From Streptomyces spiramyceticus (lineage in GTDB: Bacteria > Actinomycetota > Actinomycetes > Streptomycetales > Streptomycetaceae), in NCBI RefSeq assembly GCF_028807635.1, contig NZ_JARBAX010000002.1, forward strand, positions 1,863,684-1,927,683: a DNA stretch of 64,000 nucleotides. The letters run 5' to 3'. A model generated the notes under the pieces. The model worked only from the letters and a program-made list of their open reading frames with translations, was not told the DNA's origin and searched no databases. Position numbers and translations under genes: made by a program. Shown here one piece after another: positions 9,090-17,947 of this stretch (positions are counted from its first letter, which is position 1; each line of letters begins with the position of its first letter).

Positions 9090-9399
9090 CGCTATGACCT
9101 GCGTCCACCGCGCGGAGACTGCCGAATGCCGCAAGGAGAAGCTGGCCCTCGGCCTGCGGGTGGACAGCGGCCCCGACGAGTCGTTCTGCCGCAGCTCGTG
9201 CGCCAATCTGGTCTACACCGACCGCGACATCGCTCAGCGACGCAGCAAGATCCCCGCCTGGGAGGCAGCGGCAGACGATCCCCTCGCACCGCTGCCGCGG
9301 CGGGCTCGTGCCGCCGCTCTCGTCGCACAGGCCCGCTCGGTCATCGATGCCCACGAGGCGACCCGGCCCGTCAACAGGCAAGGTGGTGACGCAGCATGA
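9090..9399 (+). pseudogene. C-terminal fragment of a Tn554-type integrase
   Basis: The frame contains CVHRAETAECRKEKLALGL, FCRSSCANLVYTDRDIAQ and a helical tail, resembling the Cys-rich C-terminus of large tyrosine recombinases of the Tn554/TnpB type. The catalytic domain is missing; coding begins just after the CRISPR-like repeat. It overlaps the next gene by 4 bases (ATGA), the usual arrangement of these integrases with DUF6262. Confidence 0.5.
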
Positions 9400-9842
9400 C
9401 GCGCAGGAGCAGAAACAGGGACGCCGAACGCACAGCGATCCGCGCCGCTGCTGCCCGTCTGCTCGCCGGCACGCCATTGCGGTCGACGACCGGGAAGCTC
9501 ACCGGCAGCGAGCTGATCATCGAAAGCGGGCTGCGGCGGGACGCCGTCTACGGAGACCACAAAGACCTCATGGAGGAGTTCCAGGCCCAGGTCAAGGCCC
9601 GCTCCTCCACGCCGGATGCGGTCCGGAAGGTCGCCGAGGAGAACGTCGCACTGAAGCAGGAGCTCAAGGACGCCAAGGCGGCGCTGGCTGCAGAGCGGGA
9701 GAAGAACTCGGCACTGGTGCGGATGGCCGCCGAGCAGTCACTCGAACTGCAGCAGGCCCGCGCCGAGCTCGAATCCATTCAAGACGTACCCCGGCTGCCC
9801 GGGGCGCGTTCTCCACGGCTTCCTCCGCGGCGGCGTCGGTGA
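9396..9842 (+). CDS. DUF6262-like transposition accessory protein
   Basis: 148 residues. The N-terminal part (NRDAERTAIRAAAARLL ... ELIIESGLRRDAVYGDHKDL) looks like a winged or homeo-type DNA-binding segment. From residue 60 it is a coiled coil (KVAEENVALKQELKDAKAAL). This is the TnpC-like partner of Tn554-type integrases. The last 20 residues (Arg/Pro-rich) look like read-through into other sequence, so the natural C-terminus is probably lost. It is coupled by ATGA overlap to the integrase fragment. Confidence 0.6.
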   Translation: MTRRSRNRDAERTAIRAAAARLLAGTPLRSTTGKLTGSELIIESGLRRDAVYGDHKDLMEEFQAQVKARSSTPDAVRKVAEENVALKQELKDAKAALAAEREKNSALVRMAAEQSLELQQARAELESIQDVPRLPGARSPRLPPRRRR

Positions 9843-9903
9843 CCTGGCCTTCCCAAGCAGCCGTCCGCGATACGGTGCCCCGGCAGACCGCGCCGAGGGA
9901 AGG

Positions 9904-10899
9904 ATGACGCTCATGGAGTTCCGGCCCATCCCGCGGACACCCGGGGCGTTCCAGCAGTCCGTGACTGCGGAGGAGATCGAGGCGATCTGTCGCCGCGTCT
10001 TCGGACCGAGCGCCAAGGTCGCGTCGGCTTCCGAGCTCGGCACGGGGATGTACAACACGACGTATAGGGCCACCGTCGTCGGCCAAGAGCGGGAGGTGGT
10101 CGTGCGGATCGCTCCGGATGCGGAGCGCCAGTTCATCTCGGAACGGGCCTTGATGCGCAACGAGTACGCCAGCCTGCCGTATCTCGCGGCGCTCGCGCCT
10201 CTGCTGCCGCGTGTCCTCGCGGCTGACTTCACTCACGAGGTCATCGGCCGGGACTACATGGTGCAGTCGTTCCTCGACGGCGTCCCGGCGTCCGAGCACC
10301 TGCGCACGTACCCGCGATCGGCATGGCCGGTGTACTACCAGCAGCTCGGCGAGATCGCACGGCGTGTCCACGATGTCCGTGGCGCTGCTTTCGGCCCCAT
10401 TGCCGGCCCGGCATATGGCAGATGGAGCGAGGCGGTCGTGGCTTCCTTGGAGGACATCGCCGCAGATCTGGAAGGCGTCGGTCTCGACGCATCCGATGTT
10501 CGCGAGGTCGTCACGGCAGCGCACCGCCATCAGGCCGTCCTTGACGAGATCACCGAGCCCCGGATGCTGGCTGGGGATCTGTGGCTCCCGAACACCCAGC
10601 TTGATCGTCATGCCCCGGAGCCCGTGATCACCGGCGCGTACGACTTCGACCGGACCTTGTGGGGCGATCCGGCAGCTGACTGGACCATCCGCATGGTCAC
10701 GACCAAGGCCGATGAGCGCCAGGCGTTCTGGGAGACCTACGGCCCTCTGGAGCAGTCCGAGGCAGCGACCTGGCGCTCGAAGGTCTACGAAGCCCGGCAC
10801 CTCGGCGCCGTCCGTCTGGAGCGCCACCGCCTCGGCAACAAGGAGGGCGTGCGGAACAGCTACGAGGCGCTGGCCCCGATCCTCGCCGCCGTGGGCTGA
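9904..10899 (+). CDS. APH-family phosphotransferase
   Basis: A 331-residue kinase-like protein. N-lobe: ELGTGMYNTTYRATV, then EREVVVRIAP (ATP-binding Lys replaced by Arg). Hinge: DYMVQSFLDGVPAS. Catalytic loop: AGDLWLPNTQL, matching the HGDxxxxN Brenner motif with Ala for His. Then AYDFDRTLWGDPAADW (metal-binding DFD). Members phosphorylate aminoglycosides, macrolides, small metabolites or homoserine-type substrates; the substrate here is unknown. Start at ATG 9904, or Met 9913. It is directly followed by an exporter gene, so a role in self-resistance or metabolite tailoring is possible (inference). Confidence 0.82.
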   Translation: MTLMEFRPIPRTPGAFQQSVTAEEIEAICRRVFGPSAKVASASELGTGMYNTTYRATVVGQEREVVVRIAPDAERQFISERALMRNEYASLPYLAALAPLLPRVLAADFTHEVIGRDYMVQSFLDGVPASEHLRTYPRSAWPVYYQQLGEIARRVHDVRGAAFGPIAGPAYGRWSEAVVASLEDIAADLEGVGLDASDVREVVTAAHRHQAVLDEITEPRMLAGDLWLPNTQLDRHAPEPVITGAYDFDRTLWGDPAADWTIRMVTTKADERQAFWETYGPLEQSEAATWRSKVYEARHLGAVRLERHRLGNKEGVRNSYEALAPILAAVG

Positions 10900-10990
10900 G
10901 CAGCAACTCCTCGACGTCACCCAGCAGTTCCCGGCGACGAGCCGATAGTTGATCGTGTCGTGGCGGAATGCTGACGGCTGCCGAAAGGGG

Positions 10991-11038
10991 ATGGGCTTTG
11001 TGGTGCATCGGCGACAGGTGATCTTCCTGGTGCCCTAG
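10991..11038 (+). promoter_or_regulatory. Possible leader peptide before the MFS exporter
   Basis: A 15-codon frame (MGFVVHRRQVIFLVP, stop 11036-11038) lies 65 bases before the exporter start. A GAAAGGGG ribosome site abuts it and is better spaced for the internal GTG. Translation-attenuated leaders precede some actinobacterial resistance genes. This is weak, position-based evidence. Confidence 0.2.
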
Positions 11039-11102
11039 GGTTGGCGCCTGTCCCGGTGCCGGTCTGGCGCCGGGTCTCGTGCTTGCTGGGCGGAGTCGGA
11101 TC

Positions 11103-12418
11103 ATGCGTATGCCGTGGTGGCCGGTTCGGAGCAGCTCTTCTCCGGTGCCGCGCATACCGCTGCGGACCAGGCTCAGGGAGGCGGGCGCGCCGCTCGCCGT
11201 CCGCTCGTTCCGGCTGCACTTCACGGCGCGGATGCTGTCCTGGACCGGCTCGGCCGTGGCTCCGATCGGTATGGCGTTCGCGGTGCTGCACCTCGGCGGC
11301 GGGGCGTCCGGGCTCGGTCTGGTGCTTGCGGCCAACGTGGCGCCGCAGATCCTGCTCCTGCTAATCGGCGGTGTGGTGGCCGACCGGTGGTCGCGCGCCA
11401 CCGTGATGGTGTGGACGAACATCCTCAGCGCCGGAGCGCAGGGCGTCGCGGCCGTCTTGCTGTGGACCGGCGCGGCGCAGGTGTGGCATCTGGTGGCGGT
11501 GTCCGCGTTGTGCGGTGCGGCGAGCAGCTTCTTCACCCCGGCCGCCGGCGGCGTCGTGGTGGAAGTGGTCCCGGCCGAGATGCGGTACGCGGCGAACGCG
11601 CTGCTTAAGATCGGCCAGAACACGGTCAAGATCGCCGGTCCTGCAGTGGGCGGCGTGCTGGTCGCCGCCGTCGGGTCGAGCTGGGTGATCGGCTGGGACG
11701 CGTTCACGTTCGCGGCGGCGGCCGTTCTGTGCGCCCGCCTCAACCTGGCCCCCACGAAGGCGAAGGTGCGCACCGGGTTCGTGGCTGATCTCCGTGAGGG
11801 ATGGGGCGACTTCTGGTCTCGGCGCTGGCTGTGGGTGATGGTGCTCCAGGGCGCGGTCGTCGTACCGGTGTGGCTGGTCGGCTACCAGATGCTCGGCCCG
11901 GTCTACGGCGAGAACTACCTGGGCGGCGCCGCGGGGTGGGGCTGGTGGTCAGCGCCTTCACCGGCGGCTTGGTGCTCGGCGCCACCGCGGCCCTGATGTG
12001 GAAGGTGCGGCGCGTCGGCGTGGTGGTGTGCGTGGGGACGGGAGCGATGTCGCTGCCGCTGGCGGCGATGGCCGCCCATCTGCCGCTCGTGCTCGTGGCG
12101 TTCGCCGCGTGCGCGGCCGGGACCGGCCTGTCCCTGAGCATGACGGTCTGGGCGAGTCTGGTCCAGGAGCGCATCCCCAAGGAGAAGCTGAGCCGGGTCA
12201 TGTCGTACTCCACGCTCGGCCAGGTGCTGCCGGTCCCGCTGGGGTATCTGGCCGCCGGGCCGGCGAGCGCGCACTTCGGGGTGCGGGCGACGCTCGCCGC
12301 CGGGGCCGCCGCGATCGTGGCCGCCATGATCGTGCCGTTGCTGTTGCGTCAGGTCCGGGCGCTGACCCTCGCCCCGAGCGAAGCGGCGGAGGAGACGCTG
12401 GTGAGCGCGCCGAGGTAG
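11103..12418 (+). CDS. MFS exporter (EntS-like), one apparent frameshift
   Basis: A 12-TM major facilitator of the enterobactin-exporter type. Landmarks: RMLSWTGSAVAPIGMAFAVL, GGVVADRWSRATVMVW (motif A) and KIGQNTVKIAGPAVGGVLVA. After a shift near 11,935 come GLVVSAFTGGLVLGATAALM, ERIPKEKLSRVMSYSTLGQV and VPLGYLAAGPASAHFGVRA. A one-base change where GGGGTGGGGCTGG occurs restores about 438 residues. Probable substrates are drug-like or siderophore-like molecules; the neighbouring kinase and TfuA/YcaO genes suggest export or self-protection (inference). Its 3' end overlaps the convergent tfuA gene by 70 bases. Confidence 0.8.
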
Positions 12419-13716
12419 AAGGTGCGGTCGGTCTCGACGGCCGCGGTGAAGCTGCGCAGGCCGCGGTCGCGGGCGGCGGCGTCGCGCTCATCGAGGCCGG
12501 CGTCCGCGGGCTGGCCCCAGTGGGCGAGCAGGTGGGCGGAGATCCGGTCGGCAGACAGGTGGGCGATGCTGTGGCCCGGGTGCTCGGCCAGCGCGGCGGC
12601 GTTTGTCTGCAGGGCGTGCAGCACGTGGTCTTCCGTGGGCAGCTCGGCGTTGAACAGCGGGCCCGCTTCAGCGGGCGAGACCGGGTAGACGGGCCAGGCG
12701 TCGTCCAGGCGTGCCGAGCGCACCACGAGGCGGACCAGCTGCTCGCCCGGGTCGGCATGGGATCGCTCGTCGGCGGTGAGCCAGTAGGCGAGCTGCTCGT
12801 CCGTGAGATCGGCCAGCGCCAGGCCGCGGTGGGCCGCGAAGTCCTCAACGGCCCTCTCGTGGACGACGTGTTGGCCGTCTGCGGCGAGGAGAAGGGACAG
12901 GACCCGGGTGCGCCAACGCCGGGGAAATGCGGGGTCGTAGAGCTGCTGGTGCTGGAGCAGCGGCAGGAACGGGAGGCCGCTGGCGGTGGCGGGGGCGAAG
13001 GCGGCGCTCCAGTAGCGGATGAAGCTGGTCTGCCACGGCTCCTGCGACCACCCCGGAGCCGTCGCCTCCGCGATGGCGAACGGTCCCTTGGCCAGGACGC
13101 GCAGGGCGGTCTCCGCGTCCTGGCGCTTGAGGTCGTGCGGGGTGCCGCATCCCCAGATGTCGGCTCTCGCGTAGACGTCGCCGACGCCACGCTCGGCCAT
13201 GAGGCGGCCCAGCGCGGTGCGGGTCCGCCGGCCGTACGGAAGCCGGCGCGCGGTCTCGGTCAGTGCCTGCGCCTCGGGCTCGGTGATGCGGCCGGCGTCT
13301 GCGGCGTGTTCGAAGGCGGCACGGAGGTTCACCAGGGCCTGCGTCAGCGGCCGTCCGTCCGGCTCCTGTAGGACCGCGACGTCGTCGTCAGCGTCCAGCA
13401 GCCCACTACGGAAGGCCCGGTAGATCCGGCCGATGCCGACCATGCCGTACGGGGCCAGTTCGGCGGCGCGCAGCGCGCCCATGCTGGAAGCCCCGTAGAC
13501 GGCGACCCCCTTGGCCAGGAGCATCAGGATCTCTTTGTGCCGCACCGGTGCGCTCTGGTGCCACAGCCCGTCGATGATCAGGACGCGGTCGCCGGCCTGC
13601 AGCCGAAGGCGGAGGAGGTCCCCGTGCTGGACGGGCGGGTGCACGACCGCGCCCGGCAGGATGCTCGTGATGCGGGCCGCGGTGATGGTCGGTCCGGCGA
13701 AGACATGCGTGCTCAT
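12349..13716 (-). CDS. TfuA-like protein
   Basis: The start ATG 13716..13714 lies inside TGATG, overlapping the inferred natural stop of the upstream ycaO gene. The N-terminal TfuA core reads HVFAGPTITAARITSILPGA, VLIIDGLWHQSAPVRHKEIL and GASSMGALRAAELAPYGMVG. The remainder (residues 130-455) is an alpha-helical extension seen in long TfuA proteins. TfuA partners with YcaO in peptide-backbone thioamidation: it recruits or delivers the sulfur source while YcaO activates the amide with ATP. No precursor peptide was recognised nearby. An extra base upstream makes it look fused to YcaO. Confidence 0.85.
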   Translation of the reverse strand: MSTHVFAGPTITAARITSILPGAVVHPPVQHGDLLRLRLQAGDRVLIIDGLWHQSAPVRHKEILMLLAKGVAVYGASSMGALRAAELAPYGMVGIGRIYRAFRSGLLDADDDVAVLQEPDGRPLTQALVNLRAAFEHAADAGRITEPEAQALTETARRLPYGRRTRTALGRLMAERGVGDVYARADIWGCGTPHDLKRQDAETALRVLAKGPFAIAEATAPGWSQEPWQTSFIRYWSAAFAPATASGLPFLPLLQHQQLYDPAFPRRWRTRVLSLLLAADGQHVVHERAVEDFAAHRGLALADLTDEQLAYWLTADERSHADPGEQLVRLVVRSARLDDAWPVYPVSPAEAGPLFNAELPTEDHVLHALQTNAAALAEHPGHSIAHLSADRISAHLLAHWGQPADAGLDERDAAARDRGLRSFTAAVETDRTFYLGALTSVSSAASLGARVSART

Positions 13717-14612
13717 CAGGGCACCTGCTTCGGGCGGGGCACGGTGTGCCGGGCGGTGTAGAGCAGGGATGGGGCCGCACACCTTGACCATGGCGAACTC
13801 CGCGCGCGCGTACGGGCCCCAGGTCAGATCCACCACCAGCGGCGCCCGTCCGGTCGCGGTGGTCACGGCAGTCGCCATATCGTGCGCGAGCTGGGTGTCG
13901 GTGTCGGCGGGGGCGCCGTAGTGGCTCGCGATCTCCGGCCACGGCATCGAGTCCCCGGCGGAGGGAGCGGGCGCACGGTGCGGGCCGGGCCGGTAGACGA
14001 GCGGCTGGTTGTCCTCGCGGCTCCCGCTGATCAGCGTGAGCCGGGTCTGCGCGGCCTCGGTGATCGCCCGCGACAAGGCGATGCCCGGGTCCGGGTGGGC
14101 GCCGGAACCGGCGACGACGGCCGCTGACTGGTCCTCGCGCCACAGGTGGCAGCACATCACCGCAACGCCGTACCGGTTGGGTACGTGTCGCAGTTCCCAC
14201 CAGCATCCTCGCTCGGCGAGCCGCTCCAGCAGCGCGGCACAGTACGGGGCCTTCACCGCCGACGCGTCCACCAGCTCGGCCTGGCCCTCGTCGGTGAGGC
14301 CGGACAAGACGTCGCGCTCGATCACCTCGCACAGCCCGTGCACGATCGCCTCGGCCCTCGTGTTCCCGGACGCCAGGCCGTTCGTGGAGGCGCTGGGCAG
14401 ATGCTGGCGCCACGCGTCGTGGACCGTGCGGCCCAGCCGCACCGCTGCCTCGGGCACGAAGGTCTCGGCGTCGTCGAGCGCAGAGCGCGCGGTGATCCAG
14501 TCCAGGCGCACGCGGTCGGTCAACAGACTGCCGGGATGCTGCTCCAAGTCAGCGACCGCGTACGACAATTGGAGGTCGGCCGCAGGGGTGGCGGCGAGGG
14601 AGGCAGGCGGGA
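13717..14612 (-). pseudogene. YcaO cyclodehydratase/thioamidation enzyme, N-terminally truncated
   Basis: The YcaO domain is clear: RLDWITARSALDDAETFVPE, STNGLASGNTRAEAIVHGLC and EVIERDVLSGL (ATP/Mg-binding Glu), GIALSRAITEAAQTRLTLIS, then RAEFAMVKV near the end. The first 80-90 residues, including the usual QGKG-type ATP-binding segment, are missing. Similarity begins about 14,612, where a HEAT fragment on the other strand starts. Near 13,775 one surplus G shifts the frame; removing it gives the tail APSLLYTARHTVPRPKQVP and a stop overlapping tfuA. The apparent YcaO-TfuA fusion is therefore not natural. Truncation makes it inactive. Confidence 0.82.
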
Positions 14613-14979
14613 TGCCCTTGCGAACCCCGACGCCGTGGTCCGTGGGTATGCGGCTTTGGCGCTCGGTACATGTGGTGTGGCCGATGCGGTCCCGGCGCTC
14701 ATCGACATGATCGTGGAGGGAAGGAACGACACCGATGCAGCCGATGCACTGAGCGTGCTGGCGAGCGACACCGCGACGGCAGATCAGATCGCGACCAGGC
14801 TCGTCGACCGCCTTGCCGACGACACAACCAAGGCACCTGCACGCGGGCGGCTTGCCCAAGCACTGGCGGACATTCCGGGGACGACGGCGTCACGTGCCCT
14901 CGTGGAGCTGTCGCATGACGAGGACCGTGCTGTTGCGCTGACTGCCGCATACCTTCTTCAGCTCCGCGACGTGGGGTGA
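14612..14979 (+). pseudogene. HEAT-repeat protein, C-terminal fragment
   Basis: The plus frame contains three to four HEAT-like helical pairs: NPDAVVRGYAALALGTCGVA, AVPALIDMIVEGRN, ARGRLAQALADIPGTTASRA and EDRAVALTAAYLLQLRDVG, then stop. The front is lost at the junction with the YcaO remnant. Such repeats mediate protein binding; the original function cannot be told. Confidence 0.6.
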
Positions 14980-15244
14980 CAGAATCTTTCCCCGGTTGCC
15001 CCGCACGAGTCCCGCGGGGCGGAGGGGGCCTGGACCTGTCGCCGTCCGCCGAAGGGGGACAGCGGACCAAGGGACGTCGTTCACGCCACTGGCTCCCGCT
15101 CCGGGCGGACCCGACGGAGCCACCTGGATCGGTCCGTCCACCGGCCGCTCATGCTTCCGGGGCCCGGAGCACGCCTCCGACCGCTTTGGGCCTCTCCAGG
15201 CTGCTTTCCACAGATGCGAGTTGACCGAACCCAACCGGGGCGGT
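14980..15244. other. Intergenic, nothing recognised
   Basis: 265 bases between the HEAT fragment and a perfect palindrome. GC-rich, with no frame I can support and no RNA gene seen. Confidence 0.4.
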
Positions 15245-15271
15245 GTTTCATAGGCGGACCGCCTATGAAAC
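15245..15271. repeat. Perfect 27-base palindrome
   Basis: Arms GTTTCATAGGCGG and CCGCCTATGAAAC are exact complements around a single A. It lies 12 bases past the stop of the pentapeptide-repeat gene. No T-run follows on either strand, so it may be a protein-binding site or a hairpin terminator. Confidence 0.75.
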
Positions 15272-15283
15272 GCATGCCGAACA

Positions 15284-16231
15284 TTACGAGGTTCCTCCCC
15301 GGTGCCAGGTTCGAGGAAGGGTGAGTCCGTTCGGCAAGGTTGAGGACGAGCCACCCAACGGAAGTCCATGTGGTGCCGATCCGCTGGCGTCGGTGAAGTC
15401 GACTATGCCTCCGGAAAACTCCGCGTTGGTGAAGTAGACCTCTCCCCCGGAGAACTCCGCTTCGATGAAGTAGACCTCGCCCCCGGGGAACTCCGCGCCG
15501 ATGAAGCTGATTGTGCCGCCGGAGAACTTCGCGCCGGAGAAGTCGACGGTGCCGCCGGAGAACTTCGCGCCGGAGAAGTCTCCGCCGTCGAAGGTGACGT
15601 AGGAGAAGTCGAAGTGTTGGCCTTGCCATGAGTGGGGGTGCTCGGACGGATACCTGAGGTGGTCGCCGATGAGGCGGATGATCGTGTGCCGGACTGCCCG
15701 CAGAGCCAGGTAGCTGCGGCGTGCCTCCGCGTCGTCCTGTGGAAGGTCGCTCTCTGCGGTGTAGGGCAGTCGGAGGTAGGCGCACAGGACGTCGATGCAG
15801 GTCTGTTGGAGTGCGTAGGTGGGGGCATCGTCGGCGAGTCCGGCGAGGGCGTGCACGCCGCCGAGGCGCACAGCGGCGGATTCTTCGCCGAGCTGGGCCA
15901 CGGCGGTGGTGAAGCGCTCATTGTGGAGGCGGGTGGCGTCGCGCAGGGCGCCGTCCTCGTCGACGCGCTGGCGGCGGTAGGCGACGACCAGGGCCACCAG
16001 GGCGCCAGCCCCGGCCACGACCCCGAAGGAGAGCTTGACCAGGTCAAACAATGTCTTGGAGTCGATGCGACGTTCAGGCTTGAGCCCACGTGCACCAAGC
16101 AGGTCCCATCCGGTGTAGAACACCGCGGCCGCGACCAGAACCGCAGCGGTGAAGGTCAAGCCGAGGACCGCGCCTACAGGCCAAAGACGTAGGCCGCGCA
16201 CCCGGCGCCGGGGCAGACGTGAACTCACCAT
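15284..16231 (-). CDS. Membrane-anchored pentapeptide-repeat protein
   Basis: 315 residues. Two N-terminal membrane segments are seen: VGAVLGLTFTAAVLVAAAVF and LSFGVVAGAGALVALVVAY. A helical linker (RLHNERFTTAVAQLGEES...) follows, and after residue 205 come pentapeptide repeats of the A(N/D)(L/F)xx type: FDFSYVTF, DFSGAKFSGGTVDFSGAKFS, GAEFPGGEVYFIEAEFSGGE. The last 30 residues are not repeats. These right-handed beta-helices form membrane-proximal scaffolds in Streptomyces; the exact role is unknown. The start at 16231 follows RBS-poor sequence; no alternative is better. Confidence 0.88.
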   Translation of the reverse strand: MVSSRLPRRRVRGLRLWPVGAVLGLTFTAAVLVAAAVFYTGWDLLGARGLKPERRIDSKTLFDLVKLSFGVVAGAGALVALVVAYRRQRVDEDGALRDATRLHNERFTTAVAQLGEESAAVRLGGVHALAGLADDAPTYALQQTCIDVLCAYLRLPYTAESDLPQDDAEARRSYLALRAVRHTIIRLIGDHLRYPSEHPHSWQGQHFDFSYVTFDGGDFSGAKFSGGTVDFSGAKFSGGTISFIGAEFPGGEVYFIEAEFSGGEVYFTNAEFSGGIVDFTDASGSAPHGLPLGGSSSTLPNGLTLPRTWHRGGTS

Positions 16232-16388
16232 GACAAGACTGTAAAGGCGTACGGGCAGTTGCAGTTACCCACACGTCCCTCGCTGACCGCCTCGTTCCCG
16301 CCCTCCCTCACCCCGCACCCCTGGACGCCTTCGTGCCGCCCGTGGCGGCGGCCTGCGCGCGGTGGTCCTCGCGGCTTGAGCCGCCGCA
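16232..16388. other. Intergenic
   Basis: No supported gene or RNA. It presumably contains the promoter of the leftward pentapeptide-repeat gene. Confidence 0.4.
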
Positions 16389-16586
16389 TCACGCGACGCT
16401 GTACGGCCGCGGTCGTCCGCCGATCGCCTCGTTCATCTGCGCGGCCTGGTCGAGCGATCGCTGTACGCCCTTGCGGCTGAACACGGCGAGCTGGAGGGCG
16501 AGGCTGTAGACGGCCATGGTGTGGATGTGATCGAAGAATCGCCCCACATCCGCCTTCAGGAAACCGATCGTCGGGTCGTCGCTCAT
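16389..16586 (-). CDS. Small hypothetical protein, 65 aa
   Basis: The start at Met 16586 is preferred over 16622 because a GGGTGTGGGA stretch sits just ahead. The product begins MSDDPTIGFLKADVGRFFDH and includes YSLALQLAVFSRKGVQRSL; it is helical with no membrane segment. I do not recognise a family. Codon use is normal. Confidence 0.5.
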   Translation of the reverse strand: MSDDPTIGFLKADVGRFFDHIHTMAVYSLALQLAVFSRKGVQRSLDQAAQMNEAIGGRPRPYSVA

Positions 16587-16714
16587 TCCCACACCCTGGC
16601 AGGCCAGATGACGGACCGTCAAAAGATCTGACAGCTGCGCCGGTTCTCTGTTCCGTTCCTACTCGGACCCCGCACAGCCCCCACCCGGAACAGCTACGTC
16701 TCCGAGCCCTCGAA

Positions 16715-17158
16715 ATGATCAAAGGCGTGCCAACTGCCCCGGTCCTATCAGCGTTCGCGGTCGTCGAACTGGAAGGCCCCGATCAGGTCGCTCGGACCGC
16801 AGGCTTCGCCGTCAAGCGGATGGATTTGGTGCACCACCTCGCGGACATTCAACTGCTCCTGGCAGCATCGGCAGACCCGACAACACCGCACCTCGACCGC
16901 CAGCAGTTTCGCGCGACCATCTTGGCGGTAGTCGGGGTCGTGATGGAGGTGGAGGACTTGGCGACGGCAGAGGATCCGGTTGCGACAGCCCATGACCAGC
17001 TCCGCACGGATATCCGCGCGTTCACCCTGGAGCCCGGAGGGAACTCAACCGGCGGCCCGAGTAGCCCCAAGACCCTCCCCCCAACCGAAAGAGACAGCGG
17101 CCACGAGGCCGTGTATCCAGTGACCCGGACCGCAGCAGCCGAGGGAGGCCGCCGGTGA
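16715..17158 (+). CDS. Hypothetical protein (weak; antisense alternative exists)
   Basis: The plus frame gives 147 residues with a helical centre (RMDLVHHLADIQLLLAA, RATILAVVGVVMEVEDL) and a disordered tail, and no good ribosome site. On the other strand (16,748-16,993) an 81-residue frame carries CCRVCRCC and VVHQIHPLDG, reminiscent of an HNH-type zinc nuclease tail. Both have acceptable codon bias, so only one can be right and neither is well supported. Confidence 0.3.
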   Translation: MIKGVPTAPVLSAFAVVELEGPDQVARTAGFAVKRMDLVHHLADIQLLLAASADPTTPHLDRQQFRATILAVVGVVMEVEDLATAEDPVATAHDQLRTDIRAFTLEPGGNSTGGPSSPKTLPPTERDSGHEAVYPVTRTAAAEGGRR

Positions 17159-17189
17159 CCCGGACGACCGCCCATGGAGCTCGCGCTAC

Positions 17190-17947
17190 GCTGCCCAGTC
17201 CAGTCCGAGGGCGGCAGCGCCTGGAGTATGTCGGTGGTGAGTTTTGCGCGCCGGCTTTTGGTGTTGGACAGGAATACGCCGAGCTTGACCTCGGTCCCGT
17301 CTTCCAGCGTCTCTACGTGACCCCTGGGGACCGTCACAGATCCCGTACGGACCTTGTACTGCGCCAGGGCCGCAACGCCCCGCTCGAACGACCCAGAGGC
17401 CGCCTTGGACGGCTTCAAGGGCGCTTCCTGCTCCGGCGGCAGCGGCTCGACACCGAGCTGGTCCAGGCGCTCACGCTGCCCCGGCATGAGGCCCTGCCAC
17501 ACAGCGTGTTCGCGTTGCCGCTGGAGCCATTTGCCGATGTCCATGCCGTGGACGGTGACGCCGGGCTGCAGCTCGGTCAGCGCAGCTTCGTCGGCCAGGA
17601 GTTCGCGTGCGGCGGCGTAGTGCCGCTGCCAGTCGACCGGACAGTCCGGGTTCCAGTCCGGGTCGATCGCCGCGAGGGCTTCGGCCCGTTCCGGGTGGCC
17701 GGCCAGCGCACCCGGTCGTCTCAAATTGGAGAGCCACTGTCCCAGCGGCCGGTCAAGAGCCGATGCCGTACGGGGAGCACAGAGGCTCCAGTGTTGCGCG
17801 TAGTACACCCGGGCTGCGGCTAGGTTCTCCTGGAACGCCGCGTCGGCGGCGTCCCAGACCATGCCCAGGGCCTCCAGCCGTTCGGCGCGCTTGGCCGGCA
17901 TCTGCCCGGCCCCGTAGGCCCTTCGTTGTTCTGCCGTCCACCAACTG
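17190..17947 (-). pseudogene. Helicase C-terminal fragment with Helicase-Associated domains
   Basis: The minus frame holds at least three HA-type repeats: NLAAARVYYAQHWSLCAP, PLGQWLSNLRRPGALAGHPE, MDIGKWLQRQREHAVW and KLGVFLSNTKSRRAKL. It parallels the C-terminal half of the helicase at 26.5 kb. Motor domains are missing: similarity stops at 17,947, where a T4SS-type ATPase begins on the opposite strand. One base is missing near 17,210, and correcting it gives the usual end GLDWAA-stop. It is a remnant produced by recombination. Confidence 0.75.

Noticed and set aside
11998..13371. 457-codon plus-strand frame
   Set aside because: Antisense shadow of TfuA with Arg/Gly-rich, motif-free translation.
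12349..14859. Single 836-residue YcaO-TfuA protein
   Set aside because: The linker is out-of-frame sequence; the correct frame gives separate, coupled genes.
15368..15785. Repetitive Arg/Leu frames under the pentapeptide gene
   Set aside because: They merely mirror the 15-base repeat period of the real gene in other frames.
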